Part shown: positions 19,801 to 29,060 of the stretch, piece after piece
Layout of the letters: each line of letters starts with the position of its first letter
Position numbering within the stretch: the stretch's first letter is position 1
Assembly: GCF_011170125.1 (NCBI RefSeq)
Contig: NZ_BLLN01000003.1
Location: forward strand, 1,498,501 to 1,562,500
Length of the DNA stretch: 64,000 bases
Direction: 5' to 3'
Source of the DNA: Streptomyces diastaticus subsp. diastaticus
GTDB lineage: Bacteria; Actinomycetota; Actinomycetes; Streptomycetales; Streptomycetaceae
The notes under the pieces: model-generated
Database searches by the model: none
What the model was told of the DNA's origin: nothing
Seen by the model: only the letters and a program-made list of their open reading frames with translations
Translations under genes and position numbers: made by a program

Positions 19801-21915
19801 TCCGCCCGCCTCGCCGAGCGGCTCCCGGAGTACATGGTCCCGGCGCGCTGGCTGGTCCTGGACGAGCTGCCGATCGGCTCCACCGGCAAGGCGGACCGGG
19901 CCCACATGCTCGAACTCCTCACCCGGCGGCCGGAACCGGACGGCGCGGCACCGCGGGCCGGGGATCTGCGCACCCCCACCGAGCGGAAGCTGGCCGCGAT
20001 GTGGTCGGAACTCCTGGAGGTGCCCGTCACCTCACGGGACGCCTCGTTCTGGGAACTCGGCGGTCACTCGCTGCGCGGCGTCACCCTGGTCGCCCGGATC
20101 CGCGAGCGGCTCGGTGTGCGGCTGCGCCTGCGCGACCTGTTCCGCGTCCCGGTCCTCGCCGACCTGGCGGCCCGCATCGACGCCGAGGCGGAGCCCGGCG
20201 AGCGGGACCCGGCCGCCTCGCGGGTCCCGACGGTTGAGGAGAGCGGGGCCACCGCGTTCCAGCAGCAGATCTGGCTCGCCGAGCACGTCGATCCCCGACC
20301 CGGCCTCTACAACGTGCCGTTCGCCTGGCGCGTGGACGGGCACCTCGACGCGGGCCGGCTCGCCGCGGCCCTGGAGCGGGTGGTGGCGCGCCACGAAGCG
20401 CTGCGGACCACGTTCACCCGGCGCGCGGACGAGGTGCGCCAGCGCGTCGGCGGGCCCTGGCGGCCCGGGGTCCGCACCCGGCGGGCCGACAGCCGGGAGC
20501 AGCTCGCGGCGCTGCTGCGGGCCGCTGCCGACGACCCCTTCGACCTGGAGGCGGGGCCGCTGCTGCGTGCCGCGCTGATCGACGGCCCCGACGGACAGAC
20601 GCTGGCGCTGACGGCGCACCACATCGTGTTCGACGCGCAGTCGTTGCCGATCCTGCTGGAGGACCTGCGTGAGGAGTACGCGGCCGGCGGGAGCGGGGCC
20701 GGTGCCCCCGTGCGGCAGTTCCGTGAGCTGGCCGCCGTCACCGAACGGCCCGCCCCCGAAGCCCTCGCCCGCTGGACCGACACACTCCGCGACGCCCCGA
20801 GCCGGCTCGGCCTGGCCGCGCCCGCCGTGCCCGAGCCGCACGGCACGGTGCCGATCGCGCTGCCCGACGGCCTGCTGCGGCGCATGCGGCCCCTCCAGGA
20901 ACGCCTGGGCATGTCATGGTTCATGGTGGCCTCCGCCGCGCTCGCCGCACTGCTGCACCACGCGACGGGTGACCCCCGGCTGACGTTCGGCTTCCCCGTC
21001 GACACCCGGGAGGGCGACGCGTTCGCACGGGTCGTCGGGCCCTGCCTCAACACCGTGGTGGTGCCCACCGGCTGCGACGCCGACACGACGGTCGGCGCGT
21101 TCCTCGAAGCGGTCCGCGACGGTGTCCTCGACGCCCTGGAGGACCGGTACGTCCCCTTCGCACACGTCGTCGAAGCCCTCAACCCACCGCGCGTCGCGGG
21201 CACGACCCCGTACCTCGACGTGGTGCTCGCCCCGCAGACGCGGGCACACACCCCGCCGCGCGTCGGCGACGCGCGGCTGCTGCCCCTGGAGAGCGCACAG
21301 GGCAGCGCCACCTACGGGAAGTTCGCCCTGACCGTGGGACTGGCCGTGACCGGTGAGCGGCTGAGCGGCGAGATGGTGTACCGCGGTGACCGCCTCCCGG
21401 TGGACGCCGTGCGGGAGCTGGCGCGCCTGTACCCGCTCTTCCTCGCGGCGTTCGCCGAGCCGGGCGAGAGCACGGTGGCGCAGCTGGCGGCATCGCTCGG
21501 CGCCACGCGGGGTGCCCTGCGGGCCGAGGTGGACACCGGCACCGCCGTCACGACCTCGCGGGCCACCGCGGTGCTCGCCGAGCCCGAGTCCGCCGTCGAG
21601 CAGCGCGTCGCCGCGATCTGGGCGTCCGTCCTCGGCCTCGACCCGGCCCGTGCGCCGGGCGCCGAGGCGAACTTCTTCGACTGCGGCGGGACCTCCCTGA
21701 AACTCGTCACCCTCCACGCCGAACTGTGCCGGGCCTTCGGCACCGAGCTGCCCGTCCAGCGCCTGTTCGAGAGCACCACGGTCGGCGCGATGGCGCGCCT
21801 CGTCGCACGCCCCGAGAGCCCGCCCGTCGCGGCAGGAAGCCGCTCCGGCGACCTCGACGCCCGCGCCGCCGCCCGCCGCCGAACCCGCCGCCCCGGCACG
21901 GGAGGCCGCGTATGA
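16843..21915 (+). CDS. nonribosomal peptide synthetase NRPS1, A-A-T-C-T
   Basis: This 1690-residue NRPS has the order A1 (about 25-530), A2 (about 540-1015), T1 (Ser1076 in LGGHSL), C (about 1137-1545; HHIVFDA at 1259-1265, with Ala for the usual last Gly) and T2 (Ser1618 in CGGTSL). Both A domains keep core motifs A3, A5, A7, A8 and the A10 lysine, but no carrier separates them and no C domain precedes A1. The A1 pocket reads D-A-Y-W-W-G-G-T, close to Val codes; A2 reads D-V-C-F-V-G-G-A, unassigned. The ATG at 16843 has GGAAAGG upstream and was preferred to an in-frame ATG at 16666 without a ribosome site. It overlaps the PKS gene by four bases. Confidence 0.93.
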   Translation: MERLNGAHESAGVLTDTDEPGIPIPGGTLTEVFGKQVAQTPDAVAVEYGCHGEHQLSYAELDARAERLARRLVAGGARRGGRVGVLVERSAAVVVTLLAVAKTGAACVPLDARSPEARLGEILESVGCALLVVDAHSAQHPAAAGRRTLLVGEDGVPEGPSDAVDRPYDEPGAGTAGAGDVLYVMHTSGSTGAPKGVRVTHRNVLALACDRVWRGGAHERVLFHSPHAFDASTYEIWVPLLSGGRVVVAPEEINAPLLRRLVGGGRVTALWLTAGLFGALATGDPGCLEGAREVWTGGDVVPPDAVRRVVEACPGTTLYNGYGPTETTTFATRHRIHPGPPADGDIPIGRPMDHTRVHLLDAELRPVADGGTGQLYVAGAHVAAGYEGNEALTRERFLPDPFGARGERMYATGDLARRDTAGDLRYVGRADRQVKVNGFRIEPGETEAALTRQPRVAQASVVVDKDGDGGGRMTAYVVLAEGADDGAAGVDGVALRRALQEELPSYLVPDDVVVLPRLPLTANGKIDRARLAESSGVPALVERWVRRRPAQLAVDDPVSGARLTYARLWQRSGRLAAALAGRGVRPGDLVAVDLPRSAELVVAFLGIARAGAAYLPLDRQAPPERVAELLAESGAVAAVVGERTRVPASTPVLRADGVDDAGRPPVLATRSGEDPLYVTYTSGSTGRPKGVAVPHRAVERLVEGAAYCPIEPGDRVASTCNPAFDVTTCEIWSTLCAGGTVVPLPTVTDLALDEWVALVRDQAVTVMFLTTSLFHAAAWELPDAFSSLETLVVGGEQLDLAAARRVLSAGGPRRLVNGYGPTEATAFATWFLCTEASLAGRERVPIGRPLQRTTAHVLDDELRQVPAGEPGELCLGGPGVALGYLHRAELTAERFVTAPGTGERLYRTGDLARLLPDGELETLGRRDRQVKLRGFRIELEEVERAAVATGLVDAAFVEKTGDSNLAGCVLPGASAEVARADLPGALSARLAERLPEYMVPARWLVLDELPIGSTGKADRAHMLELLTRRPEPDGAAPRAGDLRTPTERKLAAMWSELLEVPVTSRDASFWELGGHSLRGVTLVARIRERLGVRLRLRDLFRVPVLADLAARIDAEAEPGERDPAASRVPTVEESGATAFQQQIWLAEHVDPRPGLYNVPFAWRVDGHLDAGRLAAALERVVARHEALRTTFTRRADEVRQRVGGPWRPGVRTRRADSREQLAALLRAAADDPFDLEAGPLLRAALIDGPDGQTLALTAHHIVFDAQSLPILLEDLREEYAAGGSGAGAPVRQFRELAAVTERPAPEALARWTDTLRDAPSRLGLAAPAVPEPHGTVPIALPDGLLRRMRPLQERLGMSWFMVASAALAALLHHATGDPRLTFGFPVDTREGDAFARVVGPCLNTVVVPTGCDADTTVGAFLEAVRDGVLDALEDRYVPFAHVVEALNPPRVAGTTPYLDVVLAPQTRAHTPPRVGDARLLPLESAQGSATYGKFALTVGLAVTGERLSGEMVYRGDRLPVDAVRELARLYPLFLAAFAEPGESTVAQLAASLGATRGALRAEVDTGTAVTTSRATAVLAEPESAVEQRVAAIWASVLGLDPARAPGAEANFFDCGGTSLKLVTLHAELCRAFGTELPVQRLFESTTVGAMARLVARPESPPVAAGSRSGDLDARAAARRRTRRPGTGGRV

Positions 21916-24900
21916 GCACCCAGTCCCACCCCCATGACTCGGAGACCGCCGTCGCGGTCGTCGGAATGGCCTGCCGCTACCCGGGCGCGCCGGACGTGCG
22001 GAGCTTCTGGCACGCGCTGCGCTCCGGCAGCGAGGGAATCACCCAGTTCAAACGGGACGACCTCGTCGCGGCCGGCGCGGACCCCGACCTCGTCTGGCAC
22101 CCCGACTACGTCGCCGCGCGCGGCGTCCTCGACGGCTCCCGGTCCTTCGACTGGCGGGCCTTCGGCTACAGCCGCGCCGAGGCCGCCCTCCTCGACCCGC
22201 AGCACCGCGTCTTTCTGGAGTGCGCCGCCGCCGCGCTCGACGACGCGGCCCTCGACCCGGCCCGCTTCCCCGGCTGGATCGGTCTCTACGCCGGTTCCGA
22301 GGGCCCGGTCCTGCCCCAGAGGGACGACGTGGACGCGCTCGCCCAGATGATCGGGCGCCGACCGGACTTCCTGACCACCCGCGCCGCCTACAAACTCGGC
22401 CTGCGCGGTCCCGCCGTCACCGTGCAGACGGCCTGCTCCACCTCACTCACCGCCGTCCACACGGCCGTACAGAGCCTGCTGTCGTACGAGTGCGACGCGG
22501 CCCTCGCCGGGGGAGTGTCCCTGGCGCCGCAGGGGGAATGGGGCTACCTCTACCAGGAGGGCGGCATTCTCTCGCCGGACGGGCACTGCCGCCCCTTCGA
22601 CGAGGAGGCGCGGGGCACGGTACCCGGCGAGGGCGTGGGCCTCGTCGTACTCAAACGGCTCGACGACGCCCTGCGCGACGACGACCGCATCGCCGGTGTG
22701 CTGCTCGGCACCGCCCTCAACAACGACGGCAGCGACAAGATCGGCTACACCGCACCGTCCCTCGCGGGACAGCGCGACGCGATCCTGCTCGCGCAGAAGA
22801 CGGCCGGCGTCGACCCGGCCGAGATCGGCTACGTCGAGGCGCACGGGACCGCCACCAGGATGGGCGACCCGGTCGAACTCCAGGCGCTCACCGATGCGTT
22901 CCGCACGTCGACCGAGGCGGTGCGCGGCTGCTGGATCGGCGCCGTCAAGAGCAACATCGGCCACACGGGCTCCGCGTCCGGCGTGGCGGGACTCATCAAG
23001 ACCCTGCTCATGCTGGAGCACGGGGAGCTCGTCCCCACCCTCCACTACCAGCGGCCCAACCCGCTGCTCGGCCTGGACTCCACCCCCTTCGAGGTGTGCG
23101 CGCGGCGCGCGCCGTGGCCCGCGCCCGACGGCGGGCGCCCTCGCCTCGCCGCCGTCAGCTCCTTCGGGGTCGGCGGCACCAACGCTCATGTGGTGCTGGC
23201 CCAGGCTCCGGTACGGGCCCTGCCCGCCGCTGCCCGCGGCGGCCCCCGGCTGCTCGCCCTCTCGGGCACGTCGGCGCGCTCCCGCGACGCCCTGCGCGAC
23301 GAACTGGCCGACGCCCTCGGCTCCGGCGCCGCGCACGAGGACGGCGACGCGTTGCTCGCGCAGGCCGCCCGGACCCTCGCCGACCGCCGGCGTCTTCCCT
23401 GGCGCCAGGCCGTGGTCGTGGACGGCTCCGAGAACGCGGCCGGCACCCTGCGCGTGGCGGCCCCCCTCGCCTCCCCGGCGGGCCTGGACCGCGTCGCCTT
23501 CCTCCTGCCCGGCCAGGGCACCCTCACCGGCGCGGCGGGCGCCGCCGCGTACCGGCTCCAGCCCTCCTTCCGCGCCGCCTTCGACACCTGGCGGGAGACC
23601 GTGCGCGACGTGTGCGGGGTCGACCTCGCCCCCGTCGTCGACGAACAGGCCGCCCCGGGCGGGTGGTTCGAGGACACCGTGCACCAGCAGCTCGGGCTGC
23701 TCGTGCTGGGCCACACCCTGGGCCGGAACCTCATGGACCTCGGTGTGACGCCGAGCGCCCTGCTCGGGAACAGCATCGGCGAGTACACGGCCGCGACGCT
23801 CGCCGGGGTGTGGTCCCCGGAGCAGGCCGCCCGTCTCGTCCATGCCCGGGCCACCGCCATGCGGGACACCGAGCCCGGCCGGATGGCCGCCGTCACCGCC
23901 TCCCGCGCCGAGCTGGCTGCCCGCCTGGGCCAGGCGCATCCCGGTGTCGAGGTCGCCGTCGCCGGCCCCGGCCGCACCGTCCTGGCCGGCCCCTGCGCGG
24001 CCATGGACCGGCTGCTCGACGGCGACACCCTCGACGGGCTCGACGTACGGCTGCTCGACGTGCGGCACGCCTTCCACTCCTCCGCCATGACGGAGGCGGC
24101 CGACGCGCTGCGCGCCGCCGTCGTCGCCGAGCCCTCCCAGGCGCCCGCCCTGCGCGTGGTGGCCAACTCCACCGGAACCTGGGCCGACCCGGAGCACCTG
24201 CGCACCCCCGACCACTGGGCCCGTCAGCTGCGCGGCACCGTACGCCTGGAGAGCGGGCTGACAACCCTCCTCGACGCGGGGTGCGACCTCTACGTCGAGC
24301 TGGGCCCCGGAACGTCGACGATCGGGGCGCTGCGCCGGCACACCGCGTGGGACCCGGCGCACACGACCGTGCCGTTCATCGGCGCCGAGCCGGACCGCGC
24401 CGAAGCCACCCTGCTGCGGGCTCTGGGCACTCTGTGGGAGCGGGGCGCCGGCATCGACCTCGCGGAACTCGCCGGTACCCCGCGGCCCCGGCGCCGCTCG
24501 CTGCCCGTGCAGAGCTACGACCCCGTGGAACCGGAGGACGACGGCGCTCACACCACCGGCCGGGACGCCTCCGCGCGAGCCCCGCAGCGTTCAGCTGAAC
24601 CGGGTGAGGGGCGCGGCGGGCTCGCCCGGACCGTCGAACGCCTCTGGTGCGCGGCCCTCGGCGTGAACGGCGCCTCGGCCGGGGACGACTTCCTCGCGCT
24701 CGGCGGGGAGTCCCTCTCGGCGGTGATGCTGATGGGCGACGTACGACGGCGTACCGCCGCCACGGTTGCGGTGGCCGACTTCCTCGCCGACCCGACCTTC
24801 GGGAACCTGCTCGCCCTCGTCGAGCGGGCCGGCGAGGCGGCAGCACCGCCGGCGGGCACGGTCCGGCTGCGGCCGGGCACGGGCCGCCCGGTGTTCCTGG

Positions 24901-25586
24901 TCGCCGACTCCCTCGACAGCACCGCCGGATACCAGGAACTGGCCGCGGCGCTCGACACCACCCGGCCGGTCCACGGCCTGGAGAGCGCGCAGCCCCTCGG
25001 CGCCTCCGTCAGCCACATCGCCGGCCGGCACGTCGCCGCCCTGCGCGCCGTGCAGCCCGAGGGCCCGTACACACTCGGTGGCTGGTCCTTCGGCGCCGTC
25101 GTCGCCCAGGAGGCCGCCCGTCAGCTCACCGGCGCGGGCCAGCGGGTGGACGTCCTGCTGTGCCTGGACGGGTACGCGCCCGACCGCAAGGGGCGGCCCG
25201 TCGCCACCGACCCGGCCTTCCTCACCGCCCAACTACGGCTCCAGGCCGACGTGCTGCTCGGCCGCGGCACGTTCGGCGCGAAACTGGCCAGGGCCCCTCG
25301 CCCGCGCCGCGTCTTCCTCTCCCGGATTCGCGCGCTGCTGCGCCACCGGCCGCGGCCGGTGCCCTGCCCCGCCGTCGTCCTCACGGCGTCCGCGCGTCCC
25401 GCCGACGCCGCCCGGATACGGCGCGCGCTCGCACTCCTGCACACCTCCACAGAGATCAGACCCGTTCCCGGCGACCACTGGTCGATGCTGACCGCACCCC
25501 ACGTCGGAGCCGTCGCCCGCGAGACGGACCGGGCGATCGCCCTCCATGGACACACCGACCGCACAGATGGCGAGCCCCGCCCGTGA
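21912..25586 (+). CDS. type I polyketide synthase, KS-AT-T-TE
   Basis: This 1224-residue single-module PKS contains a KS (Cys175 in TACSTS, then EAHGTAT and KSNIGHTGSASG), an AT (Ser621 in GNSIGEY; HAFHS indicates malonyl-CoA), a carrier domain (Ser934 in LGGESL) and a thioesterase (Ser1059 in GWSFGA, GDHWSM near the end). There is no ketoreductase, dehydratase or methyltransferase domain, so the extension leaves a beta-keto group unless an enzyme acts in trans. It should extend a peptidyl thioester by one malonate and release it. It is coupled to NRPS1 (ATGA) and to the transporter gene (GTGA). Confidence 0.93.
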   Translation: MSTQSHPHDSETAVAVVGMACRYPGAPDVRSFWHALRSGSEGITQFKRDDLVAAGADPDLVWHPDYVAARGVLDGSRSFDWRAFGYSRAEAALLDPQHRVFLECAAAALDDAALDPARFPGWIGLYAGSEGPVLPQRDDVDALAQMIGRRPDFLTTRAAYKLGLRGPAVTVQTACSTSLTAVHTAVQSLLSYECDAALAGGVSLAPQGEWGYLYQEGGILSPDGHCRPFDEEARGTVPGEGVGLVVLKRLDDALRDDDRIAGVLLGTALNNDGSDKIGYTAPSLAGQRDAILLAQKTAGVDPAEIGYVEAHGTATRMGDPVELQALTDAFRTSTEAVRGCWIGAVKSNIGHTGSASGVAGLIKTLLMLEHGELVPTLHYQRPNPLLGLDSTPFEVCARRAPWPAPDGGRPRLAAVSSFGVGGTNAHVVLAQAPVRALPAAARGGPRLLALSGTSARSRDALRDELADALGSGAAHEDGDALLAQAARTLADRRRLPWRQAVVVDGSENAAGTLRVAAPLASPAGLDRVAFLLPGQGTLTGAAGAAAYRLQPSFRAAFDTWRETVRDVCGVDLAPVVDEQAAPGGWFEDTVHQQLGLLVLGHTLGRNLMDLGVTPSALLGNSIGEYTAATLAGVWSPEQAARLVHARATAMRDTEPGRMAAVTASRAELAARLGQAHPGVEVAVAGPGRTVLAGPCAAMDRLLDGDTLDGLDVRLLDVRHAFHSSAMTEAADALRAAVVAEPSQAPALRVVANSTGTWADPEHLRTPDHWARQLRGTVRLESGLTTLLDAGCDLYVELGPGTSTIGALRRHTAWDPAHTTVPFIGAEPDRAEATLLRALGTLWERGAGIDLAELAGTPRPRRRSLPVQSYDPVEPEDDGAHTTGRDASARAPQRSAEPGEGRGGLARTVERLWCAALGVNGASAGDDFLALGGESLSAVMLMGDVRRRTAATVAVADFLADPTFGNLLALVERAGEAAAPPAGTVRLRPGTGRPVFLVADSLDSTAGYQELAAALDTTRPVHGLESAQPLGASVSHIAGRHVAALRAVQPEGPYTLGGWSFGAVVAQEAARQLTGAGQRVDVLLCLDGYAPDRKGRPVATDPAFLTAQLRLQADVLLGRGTFGAKLARAPRPRRVFLSRIRALLRHRPRPVPCPAVVLTASARPADAARIRRALALLHTSTEIRPVPGDHWSMLTAPHVGAVARETDRAIALHGHTDRTDGEPRP

Positions 25587-26920
25587 CCCCACCCGAGAAG
25601 ACCGTGCCCGACCAGCCGGCCGCCGCGCCCAGCGCGCCCGGCGCCGAAGTGCCACTGATCCGCAACCGCGACTTCCAGGCCCTGTGGATCAGCCGCTTCC
25701 TCGCCTCCATCGGCAAGGAGTCCGTCGAGGTCGCCTACCCGCTGCTGATCCTCGCCGTCACCGGCAAGGCCGCCTACGCCGGAGCCGTCGGCGCCGTACA
25801 GCTCCTCGTGGCCGGCGCCACCTCGATCTGGGGCGGCGCACTCGCCGACCGCATGGACCGGCGCCGGCTGATGATCCTGTGCGACGCCGGACGCGCCGTG
25901 CTGCTCGGCCTGTTCAGCCTGCTCGTCGTCAGCGGCCACGCCAACGTCCCCGCCGTCTTCGCCCTCGTCGCGCTCTCGGCCCTGTGCCTGGGCCTGTCCG
26001 AGCCGCCCGCACTCGCCGCGATCAAACAGGTCGTCCCGCCCTCGCAGCTGACGAAGGCCACCGCCCAGAACCAGATCCGGCCGCTGGGCGCCACCGTCGC
26101 GGGCGCCCCGCTGGGCAGTTCGCTGTTCGGCGTGGCGCGCTCCCTGCCGTTCGTCGCGACGGGCCTGGCCTTCGCCGCGGCCGCCGTCGCCCTGCTCTTC
26201 GTGCGCAAGCCGCTCCAGGCCGCGCCGGTCGCGGGCGGCGAGCGCGGCAAGGCCAGGGAGGGCTTCCGGTTCATCGGGCGCACACCGGTCCTGCTCGTCT
26301 GGATCGTGTGGATCATGGGCTCCAACATGGCGTTCAACCACACCGGCGCCTTCCTCGCACTGATCGCCACCGGCAAGGACCGGGGCGCCTCCGAAGCCTC
26401 GATCAGTCTCATGCTCAGCATCGCCGGAGCCGGCGGACTGGTCGGCGCGGTTCTGGCGACCTGGGCCCTGAGACGGCTGAAGCCCGCCACCCTGTTCCTC
26501 GCGGCGGCGTGGATCGGCCCCCTCGCGGCCGCCCTCCTGATGACCGTGCCCGGAGTGGTCTCCCTCGGCGTCGTGCTCGCCCTCGTCTTCCTGCGCGGCC
26601 CGATCGTGAACGCCCTGTTCTTCGCCTACGTCGCCGTGCTCGTACCCGACCGGATGCAAGGCCGCGTCATGGGCGCCGTCACCTTCCTCTCGTACGGCGC
26701 CCAGCCGCTCGGCATCCTCGCGGTCGGCACCATCTTCGACGCGGGCGGCGCCTCCTGGGTGTTCGCCTTCATGGGCATCGTGTCGACCCTGGCCGCGCTG
26801 CCCACCCTGACCCGCCTGATCCGGCGGCTGCCCGCCCCCGAGGCCCTCGCGGAGAGGGAGGAGAAGGAGTCCGCGCCGGACGCGTCCGACACCGGTTCCC
26901 GGCCCGATCCGGCCCCCTGA
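25583..26920 (+). CDS. MFS exporter of the NRPS-PKS cluster
   Basis: This 445-residue major facilitator protein has about twelve hydrophobic helices. It begins (after a polar N terminus) with LIRNRDFQALWISRFLASIG, and the inter-helix ADRMDRRRLMILCD motif matches the MFS loop 2-3 signature. Position inside the cluster and overlap with the PKS stop (GTGA) argue that it exports the product and may give self-resistance. It resembles the enterobactin-exporter-like (MFS_3) type. The C terminus is a polar acidic tail. Confidence 0.88.
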   Translation: MTPPEKTVPDQPAAAPSAPGAEVPLIRNRDFQALWISRFLASIGKESVEVAYPLLILAVTGKAAYAGAVGAVQLLVAGATSIWGGALADRMDRRRLMILCDAGRAVLLGLFSLLVVSGHANVPAVFALVALSALCLGLSEPPALAAIKQVVPPSQLTKATAQNQIRPLGATVAGAPLGSSLFGVARSLPFVATGLAFAAAAVALLFVRKPLQAAPVAGGERGKAREGFRFIGRTPVLLVWIVWIMGSNMAFNHTGAFLALIATGKDRGASEASISLMLSIAGAGGLVGAVLATWALRRLKPATLFLAAAWIGPLAAALLMTVPGVVSLGVVLALVFLRGPIVNALFFAYVAVLVPDRMQGRVMGAVTFLSYGAQPLGILAVGTIFDAGGASWVFAFMGIVSTLAALPTLTRLIRRLPAPEALAEREEKESAPDASDTGSRPDPAP

Positions 26921-26990
26921 CGTACCGCCTCGACCGCCCCGCCGACTTCCGCCCCCAGGCACGTGTGCCGCCCTGACCGAGGAGTGAGTA

Positions 26991-28274
26991 GTGTCCGTCC
27001 GTCCCGAGGAGTCCCGGTGCCCGTTCTCGGGTGACGAGCCCGTCGTTCCGGCCCAGTACGTCACCAGCCCCGGCGTCGACCCGCACGCCGCGGCCGCGCG
27101 GCTGCGCGAGCGCGGCCCCGTCCACCCCATCGACTTCCCGGCGGGCTCCGCCGACCACGCCTACGTCGTCGTCGACCACGCGAGCGTCATGCGTGGCTTC
27201 GGCGACCCGGACATCTCCAAGACCCTGGAGGCGGCGCCCGCCTGGTTCCGCGAGCAGACCGTGCGGAGCAGCTCCGTACTCGCCAGCAACATGCTCCTCG
27301 CCGACCCGCCCGAGCACACCCGGCTGCGCAAGCTCGTCAGCCGGGCGTTCCTGCCGCGCCGCATGGAACTGCTGCGCCCGCGCGTCCAGGAGATCACCGA
27401 CGACCTCATCGACGCCTTCCCCGAGACCGGCGAGTTCGACCTCCTGGAAGCCTTCGCGCTACCGCTGCCGATGATGGTGATCTGCGCGTTCCTCGGTGTC
27501 CCGTACGCCGACCGGGACCGCTTCATCGACTGGGGCCGGGTGCTCAGCCAGGACCCCGGCCAGGAGGGCGAGGCGGCCCTGGAGCGCAAGCGCGTCAACG
27601 ACCAGGTCGAGGAGTACTTCACCGACGTGCTCGCCCAGCGCCGCGCCCGGCCGCGGGAGGACCTCCTCGGCGACCTGGTGCGCGCCGCCGACGAGGACGA
27701 CATGTTCACCGACGAGGAGCTCGTCTCCACCGCCATCTTCCTCGTCATCGCCGGCCACAAGACCACCGCCAACCTCGTCGGCAACGGCGTCTGGTCCCTG
27801 CTCCGCCACCCCGAACAGCTCGAACTCCTGCGCGCGAACCCCGAGTTGACCGACTCGGCGATCGAGGAGTTCCTGCGCTACGAAGGCTCGGTCGACCGCG
27901 GCACACTGCGCACCACCGCCCGTGACCTCACGCTCGGCGGACAGGCCGTGCCCGAAGGCAGCTTCGTCCACCTGTCCGTCTCCGCCGCCAACCGCGACCC
28001 CGCCGTCTTCGACGACCCCGACCGCTTCGACATCACCCGCTCGCCCAACCGCCACATGACCTTCGGCCACGGACCGCACTTCTGCGCCGGGGCGCCGCTG
28101 GCCCGCCTCGAAGGGCGTATCGCCTTCGAGACACTCCTGCGCCGTGTTCCTGACCTCGCGTGCACCGTCCCGCCTGAGACGCTGCCCTGGGTCGCGGACA
28201 GTTCCATAAGCCGGGGCCTGGAGCGGCTCCCCGTCCGTATCGTGGGCAAGCGGCCGCGCGCGGGCACCGCCTGA
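26991..28274 (+). CDS. cytochrome P450 of the NRPS-PKS cluster
   Basis: This 427-residue CYP shows an I-helix AGHKTTANL (Lys in place of the usual Glu), an EEFLRYEG ExxR helix and the heme-ligand loop FGHGPHFCAGAPLA. The N terminus is soluble, as for bacterial P450s. A GTG start with GAGGAG eight bases upstream follows a 70-base gap after the transporter gene. It probably hydroxylates the peptide-polyketide product or a carrier-bound amino acid. No dedicated ferredoxin is in the cluster; one lies at 55.8 kb with another P450. Confidence 0.92.
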   Translation: MSVRPEESRCPFSGDEPVVPAQYVTSPGVDPHAAAARLRERGPVHPIDFPAGSADHAYVVVDHASVMRGFGDPDISKTLEAAPAWFREQTVRSSSVLASNMLLADPPEHTRLRKLVSRAFLPRRMELLRPRVQEITDDLIDAFPETGEFDLLEAFALPLPMMVICAFLGVPYADRDRFIDWGRVLSQDPGQEGEAALERKRVNDQVEEYFTDVLAQRRARPREDLLGDLVRAADEDDMFTDEELVSTAIFLVIAGHKTTANLVGNGVWSLLRHPEQLELLRANPELTDSAIEEFLRYEGSVDRGTLRTTARDLTLGGQAVPEGSFVHLSVSAANRDPAVFDDPDRFDITRSPNRHMTFGHGPHFCAGAPLARLEGRIAFETLLRRVPDLACTVPPETLPWVADSSISRGLERLPVRIVGKRPRAGTA

Positions 28275-28343
28275 CGTGCGGTTGCCCGCCGTGCACAGAC
28301 CCATCGCCGTATCTTGGAACTCGCAGAGCAGGAGCACCACTTC

Positions 28344-29060
28344 ATGACCGACGAAACCACCGCCCCAGTAGCCCTGATCACCGGCGGGTCCAGCGGCATC
28401 GGCGCGGCCACCGCCCGCAAGCTGCTCGCCGAGGGGTACCGCGTCGCCGTGACCGGCCGTAGCGACGAACGGCTGCGGCGCTTCGCCGAGGAGACCGACG
28501 CCAAGCCCGGTACCCTCCTCACGCTCCCCGGCGACGCCGGCGACCACGCCGGCGTCGAGGCCACCGTGCGGGCCACCCTGGACGCGTACGGCCGCATCGA
28601 CACCGTCGTCGCCAACGCCGGGTACGCCACGCACGACTCGCTCGCCGACGGCGACCCGGCCGGGTGGCGCGACATGGTCCTCACCAACGTGCTCGGCCCG
28701 GCCCTGCTGATCCACTACGCCCTGCCCGCCCTCAAGGAGACGCGCGGCCGGATCGTGCTGATCGGCAGCGTCGCCGGAGTCGTCTACACGCCCGGCAACA
28801 TCTACGGCGCCACCAAGTGGGCGGTCACCGGCCTCGCCGAGAACACCCGCCGCATGGTCACCGCCGACGGCGTCGGCGTCACCCTGGTGGCCCCGGGCCG
28901 GGTGGAGACCGCCTTCTGGGACGCCGCGGGCGGCGCGCCCCAGGGCGGCATCAACCTCACCGCCGACCAGATCGCCGACTCGGTGGTGTGGGCCGTGGGC
29001 CAGCCCGCCGGCGTCGACATCAACTCCGTCGTCGTCCGCCCGGTCGGCCAGGCGGTCTGA
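28344..29060 (+). CDS. short-chain dehydrogenase/reductase of the cluster
   Basis: This 238-residue classical SDR has cofactor motif TGGSSGIG, NAGYA, catalytic Ser in IGSVAGV and YGATK. It probably uses NADP(H) or NAD(H). With no KR domain in the PKS, the best guess is reduction of the beta-keto group made by the PKS, or oxidation of a P450-installed alcohol. The ATG at 28344, with GGAG upstream, was chosen over an in-frame TTG at 28314. Confidence 0.88.
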   Translation: MTDETTAPVALITGGSSGIGAATARKLLAEGYRVAVTGRSDERLRRFAEETDAKPGTLLTLPGDAGDHAGVEATVRATLDAYGRIDTVVANAGYATHDSLADGDPAGWRDMVLTNVLGPALLIHYALPALKETRGRIVLIGSVAGVVYTPGNIYGATKWAVTGLAENTRRMVTADGVGVTLVAPGRVETAFWDAAGGAPQGGINLTADQIADSVVWAVGQPAGVDINSVVVRPVGQAV

